Below, piece after piece: positions 16,646-24,190 of a stretch of 32,405 nt of DNA. The position numbers were made by a program, and so were the translations under genes. This DNA is from Peptoniphilus_E sp964345555 (GTDB taxonomy: Bacteria > Bacillota > Clostridia > Tissierellales > Peptoniphilaceae). Below the pieces are notes generated by a model. It was not told the origin of the DNA. It was given only the letters and a program-made list of their open reading frames with translations, and did not search any database. The stretch spans positions 1-32,405 of the forward strand of contig CAYFRD010000020.1 of assembly GCA_964345555.1 (NCBI GenBank), in the 5' to 3' direction. How positions within the stretch are numbered: position 1 is the stretch's first letter; each line of letters opens with the position of its first letter.

Positions 16646-17851
16646 TTAACTTATGAGATAATTATTTATAATTTTTTTAACTTTTTTAATAGGTCGCATT
16701 CTTATAGGTACATAGACGAAGTTTTTAATTGCTGTTTTGTATAATTCATATACGGATTTTGCAAAATATTCCTTTGAATATTTTTTTGAACTGTCCAGTG
16801 CATTTTGCGAAATCTTATGTTTGTCCTTTGAGAATATTTTTTCGATATTTACTTTGAAATCTTCATAGCTGTTTATGAAATAACCGTTAAATTCCGGTTT
16901 CAAAATTCCGTCCAGGCAATCATCGTACTTACACAGGAGAGGAAGTCCGTTTGCCAAGGCTTCTATATAAGTTAGTCCCTGTGTTTCTGATTGAGAGGTG
17001 CTTACGAAGATGTCGGATATCTTGTAGTATTTATAAACTTCTTTGGGATCGATCATACCTGTGAAGTAAATTTTTTTGTTGCTTGAGTACTTTCTCTTCA
17101 ACTCTTCTAAATAGGGACCGCCTCCAGCTATTAACAATATGAGATTTTCGTCGTTCTTTTCATATTTTGTAAAATAACTTATTATTTCATCTATGTTTTT
17201 TTCTTCGGCAACTCGTCCCAGACTCAAAAGAATCTTGTCCTTTTCAGAAATTCCAAGTTTTTTCTTTAAATCGTTTTTTTCCTCTTGGGAAAAATTCACA
17301 TTAAATTTATCCAAGTCTATGCCTGTGGGAATTACTTTGATCTTATTGGTGAGTCCGTATTTTTTTAAACTCTTGTGAACTTTATTAGTGGGGGCAATTA
17401 AGTATTCGCATGATCTGAGAAGATTTTTAAAAAGCAAGGACATAAGGCTTTTCCCTACCTTTTCGTGTTTTGAAACGTATCTTATATAGTATTCATACAT
17501 AGTGTGGTATGTATGTACTATAGGTGCCTTTGTTCTGATAGCGATTATTTTTGCAAAATTCATGGTGGAGAATTCGCATTGGGTGTGGATTATATCGGGA
17601 GACCACTTTATCAACTTGGATATACACTTATCTTGAATGGCTACAGAGGCTCTCACATCGGGATAGACCTTTACGGGGAAAGACGAAACATAGTACACAT
17701 CTCCTTCAATATGGCTTTTAAGCGTCTTTGAAAGAGTCAGTATTTTGACGTCCACACCGAGTTTTTTCAGTTCGCTGTATAGATTAACTACAGAAGTTAC
17801 AACACCGTTTATTTGAGGTTTATATAAATCCGTGGTAATGAGTACTTTCAT
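16646..17851 (-). CDS. Family 4 (GT-B) glycosyltransferase, glycolipid type
   Basis: A 401-residue cytosolic-face glycosyltransferase of the GT4 family. The N-terminus MKVLITTDLYKPQINGVVTS (1-20) is the acceptor-side motif seen in diacylglycerol glucosyltransferases and the related MgtA/PimA-like enzymes. PTGIDLDKF lies at 175-183, GRVAEEKNI at 212-220 (donor-side loop), IAGGGPYLEEL at 241-251, and the EX7E motif has E289 and E297. A likely role is building a membrane glycolipid, such as glucosyl-diacylglycerol used as a lipoteichoic acid anchor; that is inference, since family 4 covers many acceptors. The start is fixed by AGGAGGAG before the ATG. It is transcribed alone and converges on the CoA-transferase gene. 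Confidence 0.82.
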   Translation of the reverse strand: MKVLITTDLYKPQINGVVTSVVNLYSELKKLGVDVKILTLSKTLKSHIEGDVYYVSSFPVKVYPDVRASVAIQDKCISKLIKWSPDIIHTQCEFSTMNFAKIIAIRTKAPIVHTYHTMYEYYIRYVSKHEKVGKSLMSLLFKNLLRSCEYLIAPTNKVHKSLKKYGLTNKIKVIPTGIDLDKFNVNFSQEEKNDLKKKLGISEKDKILLSLGRVAEEKNIDEIISYFTKYEKNDENLILLIAGGGPYLEELKRKYSSNKKIYFTGMIDPKEVYKYYKISDIFVSTSQSETQGLTYIEALANGLPLLCKYDDCLDGILKPEFNGYFINSYEDFKVNIEKIFSKDKHKISQNALDSSKKYSKEYFAKSVYELYKTAIKNFVYVPIRMRPIKKVKKIINNYLIS

Positions 17852-17888
17852 AATCTCCTCCTAATATTAAATATATTCTAACAAAGAA

Positions 17889-17918
17889 AGTATAAAAGAT
17901 AAATCGTTTAAAAGTTAA
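17889..17918 (-). promoter_or_regulatory. Promoter of the glycosyltransferase gene
   Basis: On the minus strand: TTAACT (17913-17918), 18 bases, TATACT (17889-17894), about 37 bases before the ATG. Another possible -10 (TAGAAT) lies nearer the gene. Confidence 0.5.
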
Positions 17919-17961
17919 TATTGTATTAAGAATTTGTAAATTATATTTATCGTAGATTATA

Positions 17962-17971
17962 NNNNNNNNNN
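17962..17971. other. Assembly gap (ten N)
   Basis: Ten consecutive N's. A fixed run of ten is a common scaffolding placeholder, so the true missing length is unknown. The gap removes the start of the sigma factor gene and probably its promoter. Confidence 0.98.
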
Positions 17972-18418
17972 CAGAATGTAAGAAATGCCATAGAAGATAG
18001 ACTTTATATGACTGCCTTTTCATATGTTAGAAATAAAGAAGATGCCTTGGATTGCCTGCAAAATGCGTTGTTAAAGGGACTTAACAGTTTTGACAATCTA
18101 AAGGATTACAACTACTTCGATACTTGGTTTATAAGAATATTGATCAACACCTGTCTGGATTGTATCAAGGACAGAAATAGCGATTTACCCCTTGAAGAAT
18201 CCTTAAATGCATCGGACGTTCAAAGAGATTTGTACGGTGTGTTGGATCTTTTAAAAACCATGTACGGACTTAAGCAAGAGGAGCGGGAAATAATATTTTT
18301 AAAATATAGCATGGGATATAAAAATGAAGAGATATCCGAAACTATGCACATAAAAACGGGAACTGTAAAAAGCAGGTTAAACAGAGTGATAAATAAATTA
18401 AGAGCGAAATTGGCGTGA
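17972..18418 (+). CDS. ECF sigma factor, 5' end lost in the gap
   Basis: The frame is open from the first base after the N's (Q-N-V-R-N-A-I-E-D-R-L-Y-M) to a TGA at 18416-18418, giving 148 residues. The internal ATG at 18008 is not a credible start because region 2 begins before it. Region 2 is visible as AFSYVRNKEDALDCLQNALL and FDTWFIRILINTCLD. Region 4 is visible as LKQEEREIIFLKYSMGYKNE, ISETMHIKTGTVKSRLNR (the helix-turn-helix) and VINKLRAKL. ECF sigmas are usually 160-190 residues, so perhaps 15-40 are missing. The gene is followed by a membrane protein that looks like its anti-sigma factor, so it should drive an envelope-stress or similar regulon; the signal is unknown. Confidence 0.85.
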   Translation, partial: QNVRNAIEDRLYMTAFSYVRNKEDALDCLQNALLKGLNSFDNLKDYNYFDTWFIRILINTCLDCIKDRNSDLPLEESLNASDVQRDLYGVLDLLKTMYGLKQEEREIIFLKYSMGYKNEEISETMHIKTGTVKSRLNRVINKLRAKLA

Positions 18419-18429
18419 GGAGGAAGAAT

Positions 18430-19458
18430 GTGGATTTGAAAAAATTGGACAATATCAAAGTTCCGGAAGAAGAAATAAGATATATAAAAGATAAGATATA
18501 CGGCAAGAGAAAGAGCTATAGATTTAAATACGCAGTCGCATCTCTCGCCTTGGTATTTGTCATAGGATTTGCCTTTCCCGGATACACCAAGGATTTGCCT
18601 ATATACAGAAATATCTATTCCCTCATAGGAATGGATAATTTCGGCGAAGCGGGAGATTTGGTAAATGCAGTCGACAGTGACAAGGGCATAGAAATAAGAA
18701 TAGTTGAAGCTGTGTATTCAAATAATACGGTGAGTTTCAGTTATGAGATAAAATCAGATGAATTTTTAGGCGAAGATATAACTTTAATGGAAGATTTTCA
18801 ATATAAGAACAACAGATCTGACGGTTCCAGCGGCGCATCTAACTTTGAATATGTGGGAGATAACACCTACATAGGCTATGGGGAAAGACGAGAAGATTTC
18901 ATTAAGAAAGATGTGACACCTCTGAAAACCAAGGTAAAAATAAGCAGAATAAATTCCCATAGTACGGGTAAGGAAGTAAAGGGTAATTGGGAATTCGATG
19001 TGGTCTTAAATCAAAAAAATGCACAACGATACAGATTTGATAAAGAATATGAAAAGAGCGGCTATGTTGCAAGATTAAATAATGTGTCCGTTGATGATCT
19101 GGGTACTGAATTCGACGTGACCATAACGAATAACTTGGGATTCGATGTTTTTGCCTACCACGATTATCCTATCCAATTAAAAACAGAATCAGGAGAAATT
19201 GTAGACATTAAACATGAAGGTGGCACAGGAAGAGAGAATATTATGAAGTCCTATTACAGATATGACGAAAAACTTAAAAAAGGAGAAGAATATACTCTAA
19301 TTATAAGTTTATCAAAAAATAATGACGTGACATATTTTGAAACAAATGCAGATGGCACAGGAGACGTTAAAGAGGTTACAGCGGATTATGCTTATGATGA
19401 AAACTTTATCAATGCTCCACAGAATATCGTAATTGAAATTCCGGTAAAAATAGAATAA
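18430..19458 (+). CDS. DUF4179-type membrane anti-sigma factor
   Basis: A 342-residue single-pass membrane protein. A GTG at 18415 would overlap the sigma gene, but I prefer the GTG at 18430 because AGGAGGA (18418-18424) sits five bases before it. The first about 33 residues are cytosolic and charged (KVPEEEIRYIKDKIYGKR), which suits sigma binding. A membrane helix spans about 34-50. The rest is extracellular: a DUF4179-like part (YRNIYSLIG, EIRIVEAVYSNNTVSFSYEI) and a beta-rich C-terminal half. DUF4179 proteins next to ECF sigma genes are common in Bacillota and are taken as anti-sigma factors. The sensed signal is unknown. A clear terminator follows, so the unit is just these two genes on this side of the gap. 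Confidence 0.75.
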   Translation: MDLKKLDNIKVPEEEIRYIKDKIYGKRKSYRFKYAVASLALVFVIGFAFPGYTKDLPIYRNIYSLIGMDNFGEAGDLVNAVDSDKGIEIRIVEAVYSNNTVSFSYEIKSDEFLGEDITLMEDFQYKNNRSDGSSGASNFEYVGDNTYIGYGERREDFIKKDVTPLKTKVKISRINSHSTGKEVKGNWEFDVVLNQKNAQRYRFDKEYEKSGYVARLNNVSVDDLGTEFDVTITNNLGFDVFAYHDYPIQLKTESGEIVDIKHEGGTGRENIMKSYYRYDEKLKKGEEYTLIISLSKNNDVTYFETNADGTGDVKEVTADYAYDENFINAPQNIVIEIPVKIE

Positions 19459-19479
19459 ATAAAAAAATTTCATGAGTGA

Positions 19480-19516
19480 GGGCAAATCCTTGTAATTACA
19501 AGAATTTGCCCTTTTT
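19480..19516 (+). terminator. Terminator after the sigma/anti-sigma unit
   Basis: GGGCAAA, two bases, CTTGTAATTACAAG (self-complementary), two bases, TTTGCCC, then TTTTT at 19512-19516. A strong intrinsic terminator. Confidence 0.92.
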
Positions 19517-19552
19517 AAACGTTGCGGTTTCATCAGACTAAACAATTAGATC

Positions 19553-19582
19553 TTGAATACTTTATAAAATATATAGTATAAT
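19553..19582 (+). promoter_or_regulatory. Promoter of the TAXI-TRAP operon
   Basis: TTGAAT (19553-19558), 18 bases, TATAAT (19577-19582). The expected transcript start, around 19589, coincides with the left edge of the palindrome at 19590. Confidence 0.75.
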
Positions 19583-19589
19583 GTTTTCA

Positions 19590-19610
19590 AGATGTATATG
19601 TTATACATCT
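19590..19610. promoter_or_regulatory. Perfect palindrome after the TAXI-TRAP promoter, candidate operator
   Basis: AGATGTATA (19590-19598), TGT, TATACATCT (19602-19610): nine-base arms without mismatch, placed at about +1 to +21 of the expected transcript. No T-run follows, so a terminator is unlikely. The size and position fit a dimeric repressor blocking transcription. No regulator gene lies next to it. Confidence 0.6.
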
Positions 19611-19637
19611 AATATTTATATTAATGGAGGAAAAGAC

Positions 19638-20690
19638 ATGAAAAAATCGAAATTTTTAGCTTTACTTTTGGTTATGGCCATGCTTGTATCAGCGCTGACT
19701 GCTTGTGGCGGTAAAAAAAATGCTAACAAAGCCGAAAACGGAGGAAATACAGCTGAAGCTAACACTGAAGAAAGCAAGGAAGAAACACCGGCTTCCGACT
19801 TTACTTCAATCGGAATCGGTACTGCAAGTATAGGCGGAGCATTGTATGCTGCCGGCGGAGCACTTGTAAATGTATGGAATGAAATTGGAGTTACCGCATC
19901 TGCTGAAGTAACAGGCGGATCAATCCAAAACGTAAACTTAATTGAATCCGGAGAAATGCTATCAGCAATAATTTCTCAAGGTACAGCATATCAATCATCT
20001 CTTGGCGAAGGCTTATTTGAAGGACAAGAACCCACTAAAAAACTAAGAGCCGGCTTCTGTATTCAACCTGCTTTCATGCACGCTTGGACACTGGATCAAG
20101 ATGCTAAAGACTACACTGCATTTGAAGGCAAAATAGCTTGTGGAGGACCTTCAGGAGGTACATCGGATCAATACACAAAGAACGTATTGGAAATTATAGG
20201 AGTTAAACCGGAAAAATTTGTAAACGCAGCATTCTCTGACTCTCCAAACATGTTGAGAGATAACTTGGTAGGAATATTCGGAAGTTCAATGGGAACACCG
20301 GCAAGTGCAGTTTCAGAATGTGCCAACACTTTGAACGCAAATATAATCGGTATTTCTCGTGAACAAGGCAAGAAAGTCATAGAAAAAATGCCTTTCTTTA
20401 TGGAAGCAGCAATTCCTGCAGGAACATATCCGAATCAAGATGCTGATATCGAAACATTGGCTGACTACAATGTTTATTTCTTCAGCGACGAAGTTCCGGA
20501 AGAAGTTGTTTACAATTTCATGAAGAAGGTATTTGAAAGCAAGGAATCCTTAGTTCAAGCTTTCGCAGGATTTGAAACTATGGAAGTTGAACTTGTAAAC
20601 GGCATAGTAATGCCGCTTCACAAGGGAGCTTATAAGTTCTACGAAGAAATGGGAGTTGAAATTCCTGAAGCAGCAATGCCAATAGACTAA
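19638..20690 (+). CDS. TAXI-family TRAP transporter substrate-binding lipoprotein
   Basis: A 350-residue membrane-anchored binding protein that delivers a small, usually carboxylated, substrate to the TRAP permease. I chose the ATG at 19638, not the longer open frame from 19581, because GGAGG stands before it and the protein then begins with a lipoprotein signal: MKKSKF, a hydrophobic core, and the lipobox LTAC with C23 as the lipidated residue. A low-complexity linker rich in N, A and E (about 26-55) follows. The mature domain opens with IGTASIGGALYAAGGAL, the TAXI hallmark, and keeps ISQGTAYQS and GGPSGGTSDQY. The partner permease begins 36 bases downstream. TAXI systems are known for glutamate and other carboxylates in a few cases; the substrate here is unknown. 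It is likely controlled by the palindrome at 19590-19610. Confidence 0.88.
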   Translation: MKKSKFLALLLVMAMLVSALTACGGKKNANKAENGGNTAEANTEESKEETPASDFTSIGIGTASIGGALYAAGGALVNVWNEIGVTASAEVTGGSIQNVNLIESGEMLSAIISQGTAYQSSLGEGLFEGQEPTKKLRAGFCIQPAFMHAWTLDQDAKDYTAFEGKIACGGPSGGTSDQYTKNVLEIIGVKPEKFVNAAFSDSPNMLRDNLVGIFGSSMGTPASAVSECANTLNANIIGISREQGKKVIEKMPFFMEAAIPAGTYPNQDADIETLADYNVYFFSDEVPEEVVYNFMKKVFESKESLVQAFAGFETMEVELVNGIVMPLHKGAYKFYEEMGVEIPEAAMPID

Positions 20691-20726
20691 TCGATTTAAA
20701 TCTTTGAAAGAAAGGGGGAAGGATAA

Positions 20727-22673
20727 TTGTTTAGAAAAAAGAAAAAAGAAGAAGTTGATGTAACCAGTTTTGACAAAGAGGCCAGCGCATCCAGAACCTT
20801 ATCGGCTAATTATTTAAAATTTACTTATGTTGTTGGATTTTTAATGACTCTTTGGCAACTTTGGGTACTCTTTGTATCACCTATGGATCCCTTTTTAGTA
20901 CGTTCGGTGCACGTATCTTTGCTTGCAATGCTCGGATTCCTGTATATAAAGGGCTCTGATAATTCGCCTGTGACAAAACCGTCTATAATTGACTATGCTT
21001 TGTTTGCAGCTGCACTGAGCATAATAATATATGTACTTATAGACTATGAAGGAATAGTAATAAGAGCAGGCGTTAACCCTAATAAATGGGACGTATTATT
21101 CGGAACATTGTTGATTATATGCATAATGGAACTTTCAAGAAGAACGTCGGGGCTTGCACTGCCCATAATTGCATTTATATTCTTGGCATACGGTCTATGG
21201 GGCTCAAAACTTCCGGGATTGTTCAGTCATCCCGATTATTCTTACAAGAGAGTTATAAGCTTTTTATTCAGTGTGCAAGGCATTTACAGTGAACCGGTAG
21301 GTGTATCATCAACTTTCGTATTTATGTTTATATTATTCGGTACTATACTTAACAGATCCGGTGGTGGCGAGGCCATTATAGATTTTGCAACAGCTTTAGC
21401 AGGAGGACTTCGTGGAGGTCCCGCAAAGGTATCTATATTGTCAAGTTCACTTTTCGGAGCGATCTCAGGTTCTGCAGTTGCCAACGTAACTGTAACGGGT
21501 ACATTTACAATCCCTTTGATGAAAAAAACTGGATACAGCGCTGATTTTGCAGGAGCTGTAGAAGCTGTAAGTTCAACTGGAGGCCAAATCACACCGCCCG
21601 TACTGGGAGCGGCAGCATTCCTCATAGCTGAAGTATTGTCCGTAAATTATTCTAAGATAGTATTGGCCACCATTATACCGGCACTTATGTACTATATAAG
21701 TTTATTTGCAATGGTAGACTTCGAAGCGGGCAAGAAAGGTCTTTTGGGACTTCCAAAGAACGAACTGCCCACATTTAAAGAAGTCATAGGAAAACACGGG
21801 TTGCTCTTGCTTCCCATAGTAGTATTGCTGTTTTTCCTTACGGTGGTTGGTTTATCTCCCCTTAAGTCAGCAGCTTACTCCTGTATATCAATAGTAATCT
21901 TCGGACTTATGCAAAAATCTACAAGAGAAAAAGTAATGCCCAAGAAAATGGCGGAAGCTTTCGCTCTTGCACCCAAGGACTTAATATCCGTTGCATCTAC
22001 TTGTGCAACTGCAGGTATTGTAGTAGGGATAATGAGTTTAACGGGTCTTGGCCACAGATTCGCAGTACTGCTCGTTCAACTTTCACAAGGACATTTGATT
22101 ATAGCATTAATGCTAACTATGGTAGTATCAATTATACTGGGTATGGGTGTACCTCCCGTTGCAGCTTATGCAATAGCCGGTACAGCTATAGGACCTGCAC
22201 TGATAGATATGGGTGTTCCTGCTCTTGCAGCCCATTTGTTCATATTCTACTTCTGTGCAATCAGTGTAATCACACCTCCCGTTGCTCTTGCAAGCTATGC
22301 TGCGGCTGCTCTTGCAAAGGCGGATATGTGGAAGGTAGGTAACACCGCCTTTAGAATCGGACTTGTAGCATTCTTGATTCCTTATATGTTTGTATATAAT
22401 CAAGCTTTGTTAATGGAAGGTCCTGTTTTTGGAATAATTCAGGCCTTTGTAACGGGTATAACGGGCTGTATATGTCTTGCAGCTGGAATGCAGGGCTGGA
22501 TAGGAAAAACTATCACAAAGCCTTTCAGAATACTTCTTTTAGGAATTGCATTTTTGCTTGTAGTGCCTGAAGTGATAACTGATATTATCGGAATAGTAGG
22601 AGTTGTAATATTCGCATTAGCATACAAGTCCGGAATAGCAGTAGAAAAGAAAGACAAAGAAGCGGTTAAATAA
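20727..22673 (+). CDS. TRAP transporter fused permease (DctQM), TAXI partner
   Basis: A 648-residue multi-helix permease in which the small (DctQ-like, 4-helix) and large (DctM-like, 12-helix) TRAP subunits are fused, as usual for TAXI systems. The N-terminus is charged (KKKKEEVD), then come four helices up to about 135 (VGFLMTLWQLWVLF, YALFAAALSIIIYVL, VLFGTLLIICIMEL). The large part has glycine- and small-residue-rich motifs: LFGAISGSAVANVTVTGTFT, STGGQITPPVLGAAAF and LGMGVPPVAAYAIAGTAIG. These are the paired hairpin regions of the DctM fold. TRAP uptake is driven by a sodium or proton gradient, not ATP. The start is TTG with GGGGGAAGG upstream. No frameshift is seen. The 3' end is a bidirectional terminator, so the operon has two genes. 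Confidence 0.9.
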   Translation: MFRKKKKEEVDVTSFDKEASASRTLSANYLKFTYVVGFLMTLWQLWVLFVSPMDPFLVRSVHVSLLAMLGFLYIKGSDNSPVTKPSIIDYALFAAALSIIIYVLIDYEGIVIRAGVNPNKWDVLFGTLLIICIMELSRRTSGLALPIIAFIFLAYGLWGSKLPGLFSHPDYSYKRVISFLFSVQGIYSEPVGVSSTFVFMFILFGTILNRSGGGEAIIDFATALAGGLRGGPAKVSILSSSLFGAISGSAVANVTVTGTFTIPLMKKTGYSADFAGAVEAVSSTGGQITPPVLGAAAFLIAEVLSVNYSKIVLATIIPALMYYISLFAMVDFEAGKKGLLGLPKNELPTFKEVIGKHGLLLLPIVVLLFFLTVVGLSPLKSAAYSCISIVIFGLMQKSTREKVMPKKMAEAFALAPKDLISVASTCATAGIVVGIMSLTGLGHRFAVLLVQLSQGHLIIALMLTMVVSIILGMGVPPVAAYAIAGTAIGPALIDMGVPALAAHLFIFYFCAISVITPPVALASYAAAALAKADMWKVGNTAFRIGLVAFLIPYMFVYNQALLMEGPVFGIIQAFVTGITGCICLAAGMQGWIGKTITKPFRILLLGIAFLLVVPEVITDIIGIVGVVIFALAYKSGIAVEKKDKEAVK

Positions 22674-22689
22674 AAATTTATAAGAAATA

Positions 22690-22723
22690 AAAAAGGAGAC
22701 CTAAATATTTAGATCTCCTTTTT
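22690..22723. terminator. Bidirectional terminator after the TRAP operon
   Basis: AAAAAGGAGA, one mismatch, CTAAATATTTAG (self-complementary), one mismatch, then TCTCCTTTTT. The A-run and T-run at the ends let it serve both the TRAP genes (plus) and the convergent DUF1847 gene (minus). Confidence 0.9.
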
Positions 22724-22732
22724 ATATGTGAA

Positions 22733-23365
22733 TTATTCTCCATTGTAGTTTATTCTGTTTTTAAAATATCCGTCGGCACAATACAAAGCGACGCAGGGAT
22801 TGTTGCCCGTGACTCTGTCCTTTACAACCACTGTTGTGCAAAGAGCATCTGAAAATTTAGCAAACAAGGAGTCATGGCCGACACACAGACCCATAATTAT
22901 GTTGAATTCAGTACCCGCTTTGTTAAGTATCATTGCTTGTGCCACGGGGTTGCAAATGGGTTCGTATTCTCCCGGCGATAATTTTTGTTCTTCCGACAGT
23001 ATTGTTGACTTATCAATAGCTCCTGTCTTGCAAATAGCTGATACTAAATCGACGCCGTTTTCTTTGTAGATCTTTGTAAAAATTTTCGCTTCGGGAATAA
23101 ATCCTCCGCAAAAGGCAAGTCCAACCTTTTTAAATTTCATTCTTTTAATAAACACGAGTATTTCCTTAACTCTTGGCCAAACAGTGTAACCGTCTCTTTC
23201 TATTAGGCAGCTGTTTTCGTAAAATTCTCTATATTCATCTGAATTTATTATAGAAACGGCTTTTTTATAAAGTTCTTCATCTTCCATGGGGCAAAAGGCA
23301 GGAAGATGAGCGTCACTGTTGGTTTCGCAGACATGTACTCCGCACATAGAACACTTCGAATCCAT
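22733..23365 (-). CDS. DUF1847 family Cys-rich protein
   Basis: A 210-residue protein of a family without a known function, common in anaerobes. I chose the ATG at 23365, ten residues inside the longest frame, because AGAGGTGAT stands before it and the Cys-rich start MDSKCSMCGVHVC then becomes the N-terminus. The cysteines C5, C8, C13 and C25 could bind a metal or an Fe-S cluster. Other cysteines sit in GLAFCGG, SAICKTG, EPICNP, GLCVGHD, ALCTT, NPCVALYCADG. Histidine is in GLCVGHDS. There is no membrane segment or signal peptide, so it is cytosolic. The extended -10 promoter lies only 20 bases before the start. It converges on the TAXI-TRAP operon; any functional link is unproven. Confidence 0.75.
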   Translation of the reverse strand: MDSKCSMCGVHVCETNSDAHLPAFCPMEDEELYKKAVSIINSDEYREFYENSCLIERDGYTVWPRVKEILVFIKRMKFKKVGLAFCGGFIPEAKIFTKIYKENGVDLVSAICKTGAIDKSTILSEEQKLSPGEYEPICNPVAQAMILNKAGTEFNIIMGLCVGHDSLFAKFSDALCTTVVVKDRVTGNNPCVALYCADGYFKNRINYNGE

Positions 23366-23383
23366 ATAATCACCTCTGATAAA

Positions 23384-23392
23384 ATTATACCA
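23384..23392 (-). promoter_or_regulatory. Extended -10 promoter of the DUF1847 gene
   Basis: On the minus strand TGGTATAAT lies about 20 bases before the chosen ATG. The -35 is poor, and the leader would be short (about 12 bases). Confidence 0.55.
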
Positions 23393-23445
23393 CATACAAG
23401 GATTAAGAGTTTTTATAAAAATATTTTTAAGCGGTATAAAATTTA

Positions 23446-23474
23446 TTGCATTTGCAAGCTTTTTATGCTAATAT
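23446..23474 (+). promoter_or_regulatory. Promoter of the rplU operon
   Basis: TTGCAT (23446-23451), 17 bases, TAATAT (23469-23474), with TG-C before the -10, an extended -10 type. The expected transcript start, around 23481, is the first base of the L21 leader. Confidence 0.6.
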
Positions 23475-23480
23475 AATTAA

Positions 23481-23535
23481 CTGTAACCGCTCGGAGTAGG
23501 TTAAAAAATATACTACCTACGATGGCGAGTCTTGA
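23481..23535 (+). ncRNA. L21 leader RNA
   Basis: A conserved cis-acting leader before rplU, thought to bind L21 and control its own operon. Seen: GTAGGT (23496-23501) pairs with ACCTAC (23515-23520), and GCTCG (23489-23493) pairs with CGAGT (23526-23530) with one wobble pair; the bulge ATGG lies between. The order CCGCTCGGAGTAGG ... ACCTACGATGGCGAGTC matches my memory of the Firmicutes L21 leader family. The leader ends shortly before the AGGAGG of rplU. Confidence 0.8.
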
Positions 23536-23555
23536 TATTATGAGGAGGTGCTACA

Positions 23556-23861
23556 ATGTACGCAGTTATTGAAACAGGCGGAAAGCAATACACAGTTAAA
23601 GCCGGAGATAAGGTCAAAGTTGAAAAACTTGATGTTAATGAAGGTGAAAATGTAACTTTTGACAAAGTTTTATTTGTAGGCGGAGATGCAGTCAAAATCG
23701 GTAAACCCTATGTGGAAGGTGCCAAGGTTGAAGGAAAGGTGCTAGCTCAAGCTAAGGACAAAAAAGTCATCGTTTACAAATACAAATCAAAGAAAAACGA
23801 AAGAAAGAAGAAAGGACACAGACAACCTTTCACACTAGTTGAAATCGAAAATATCATCTGA
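23556..23861 (+). CDS. rplU: Ribosomal protein bL21
   Basis: A 101-residue large-subunit protein that binds 23S rRNA near the L20 site. The N-terminus MYAVIETGGKQYTVKAGDKV is the L21 signature, and the basic C-terminal part (KYKSKKNERKKKGHRQPFT) contacts rRNA. Length is normal. AGGAGG lies 7-8 bases before the ATG. It heads the rplU-prp-rpmA operon behind the L21 leader, and it overlaps prp by one base (TGATG). Confidence 0.98.
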   Translation: MYAVIETGGKQYTVKAGDKVKVEKLDVNEGENVTFDKVLFVGGDAVKIGKPYVEGAKVEGKVLAQAKDKKVIVYKYKSKKNERKKKGHRQPFTLVEIENII

Positions 23862-24190
23862 TGATAAATATTGAAATTTATAAAAAAAACGGTTTGTTTT
23901 TCGGATTTAAAAGCAAAGGGCACGCCGACCATTCGGAGGGTGAGCACGACATAGTTTGCGCAGGAGTATCCACTCTTACTCAAACGCTGTACTTTTATCT
24001 GCACGGCAAAGGAATTACCCATGTGGAAGAGTCGCAAAAACGAGGCTACTTGTATTATAAAATAAAAAGAGATATAGAAAGATCGGAAGTTCAAGATGCT
24101 TTTGAGTTTATGATAACAGGGCTTGAACTTCTACAAAAGGATTATTCAAAACATATAAAATTTAAAATTATGGAGGTGCAAAATGATTAA
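23861..24190 (+). CDS. prp: Ribosomal-processing cysteine protease Prp (YsxB)
   Basis: A 109-residue cysteine protease that trims the N-terminal extension of L27 in Firmicutes. The active site is intact: GHA with H21 and DIVCAGVS with C33 (the family motif is GxDIVCAxVS). It lies between rplU and rpmA, the standard place. Its presumed substrate is encoded next to it: the L27 here starts with a FDLQLF extension. It overlaps rplU by one base and rpmA by eight bases, so the three are tightly coupled. Confidence 0.95.
   Translation: MINIEIYKKNGLFFGFKSKGHADHSEGEHDIVCAGVSTLTQTLYFYLHGKGITHVEESQKRGYLYYKIKRDIERSEVQDAFEFMITGLELLQKDYSKHIKFKIMEVQND

Noticed and set aside
17934..17961. ECF-type autoregulated promoter before the gap (TGTAAA and CGTA)
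   Set aside because: The two elements are only about ten bases apart, too close for ECF promoters, and the gap hides the context.
19581..19637. Upstream extension of the TAXI binding protein
   Set aside because: It covers the promoter and palindrome, and the lipoprotein signal begins at 19638 behind a GGAGG.
22001..22342. 113-residue plus-strand frame rich in Cys, Ser and Arg within the TRAP permease
   Set aside because: Out-of-frame reading of the permease; no start signal, and the real frame has clear TRAP motifs.
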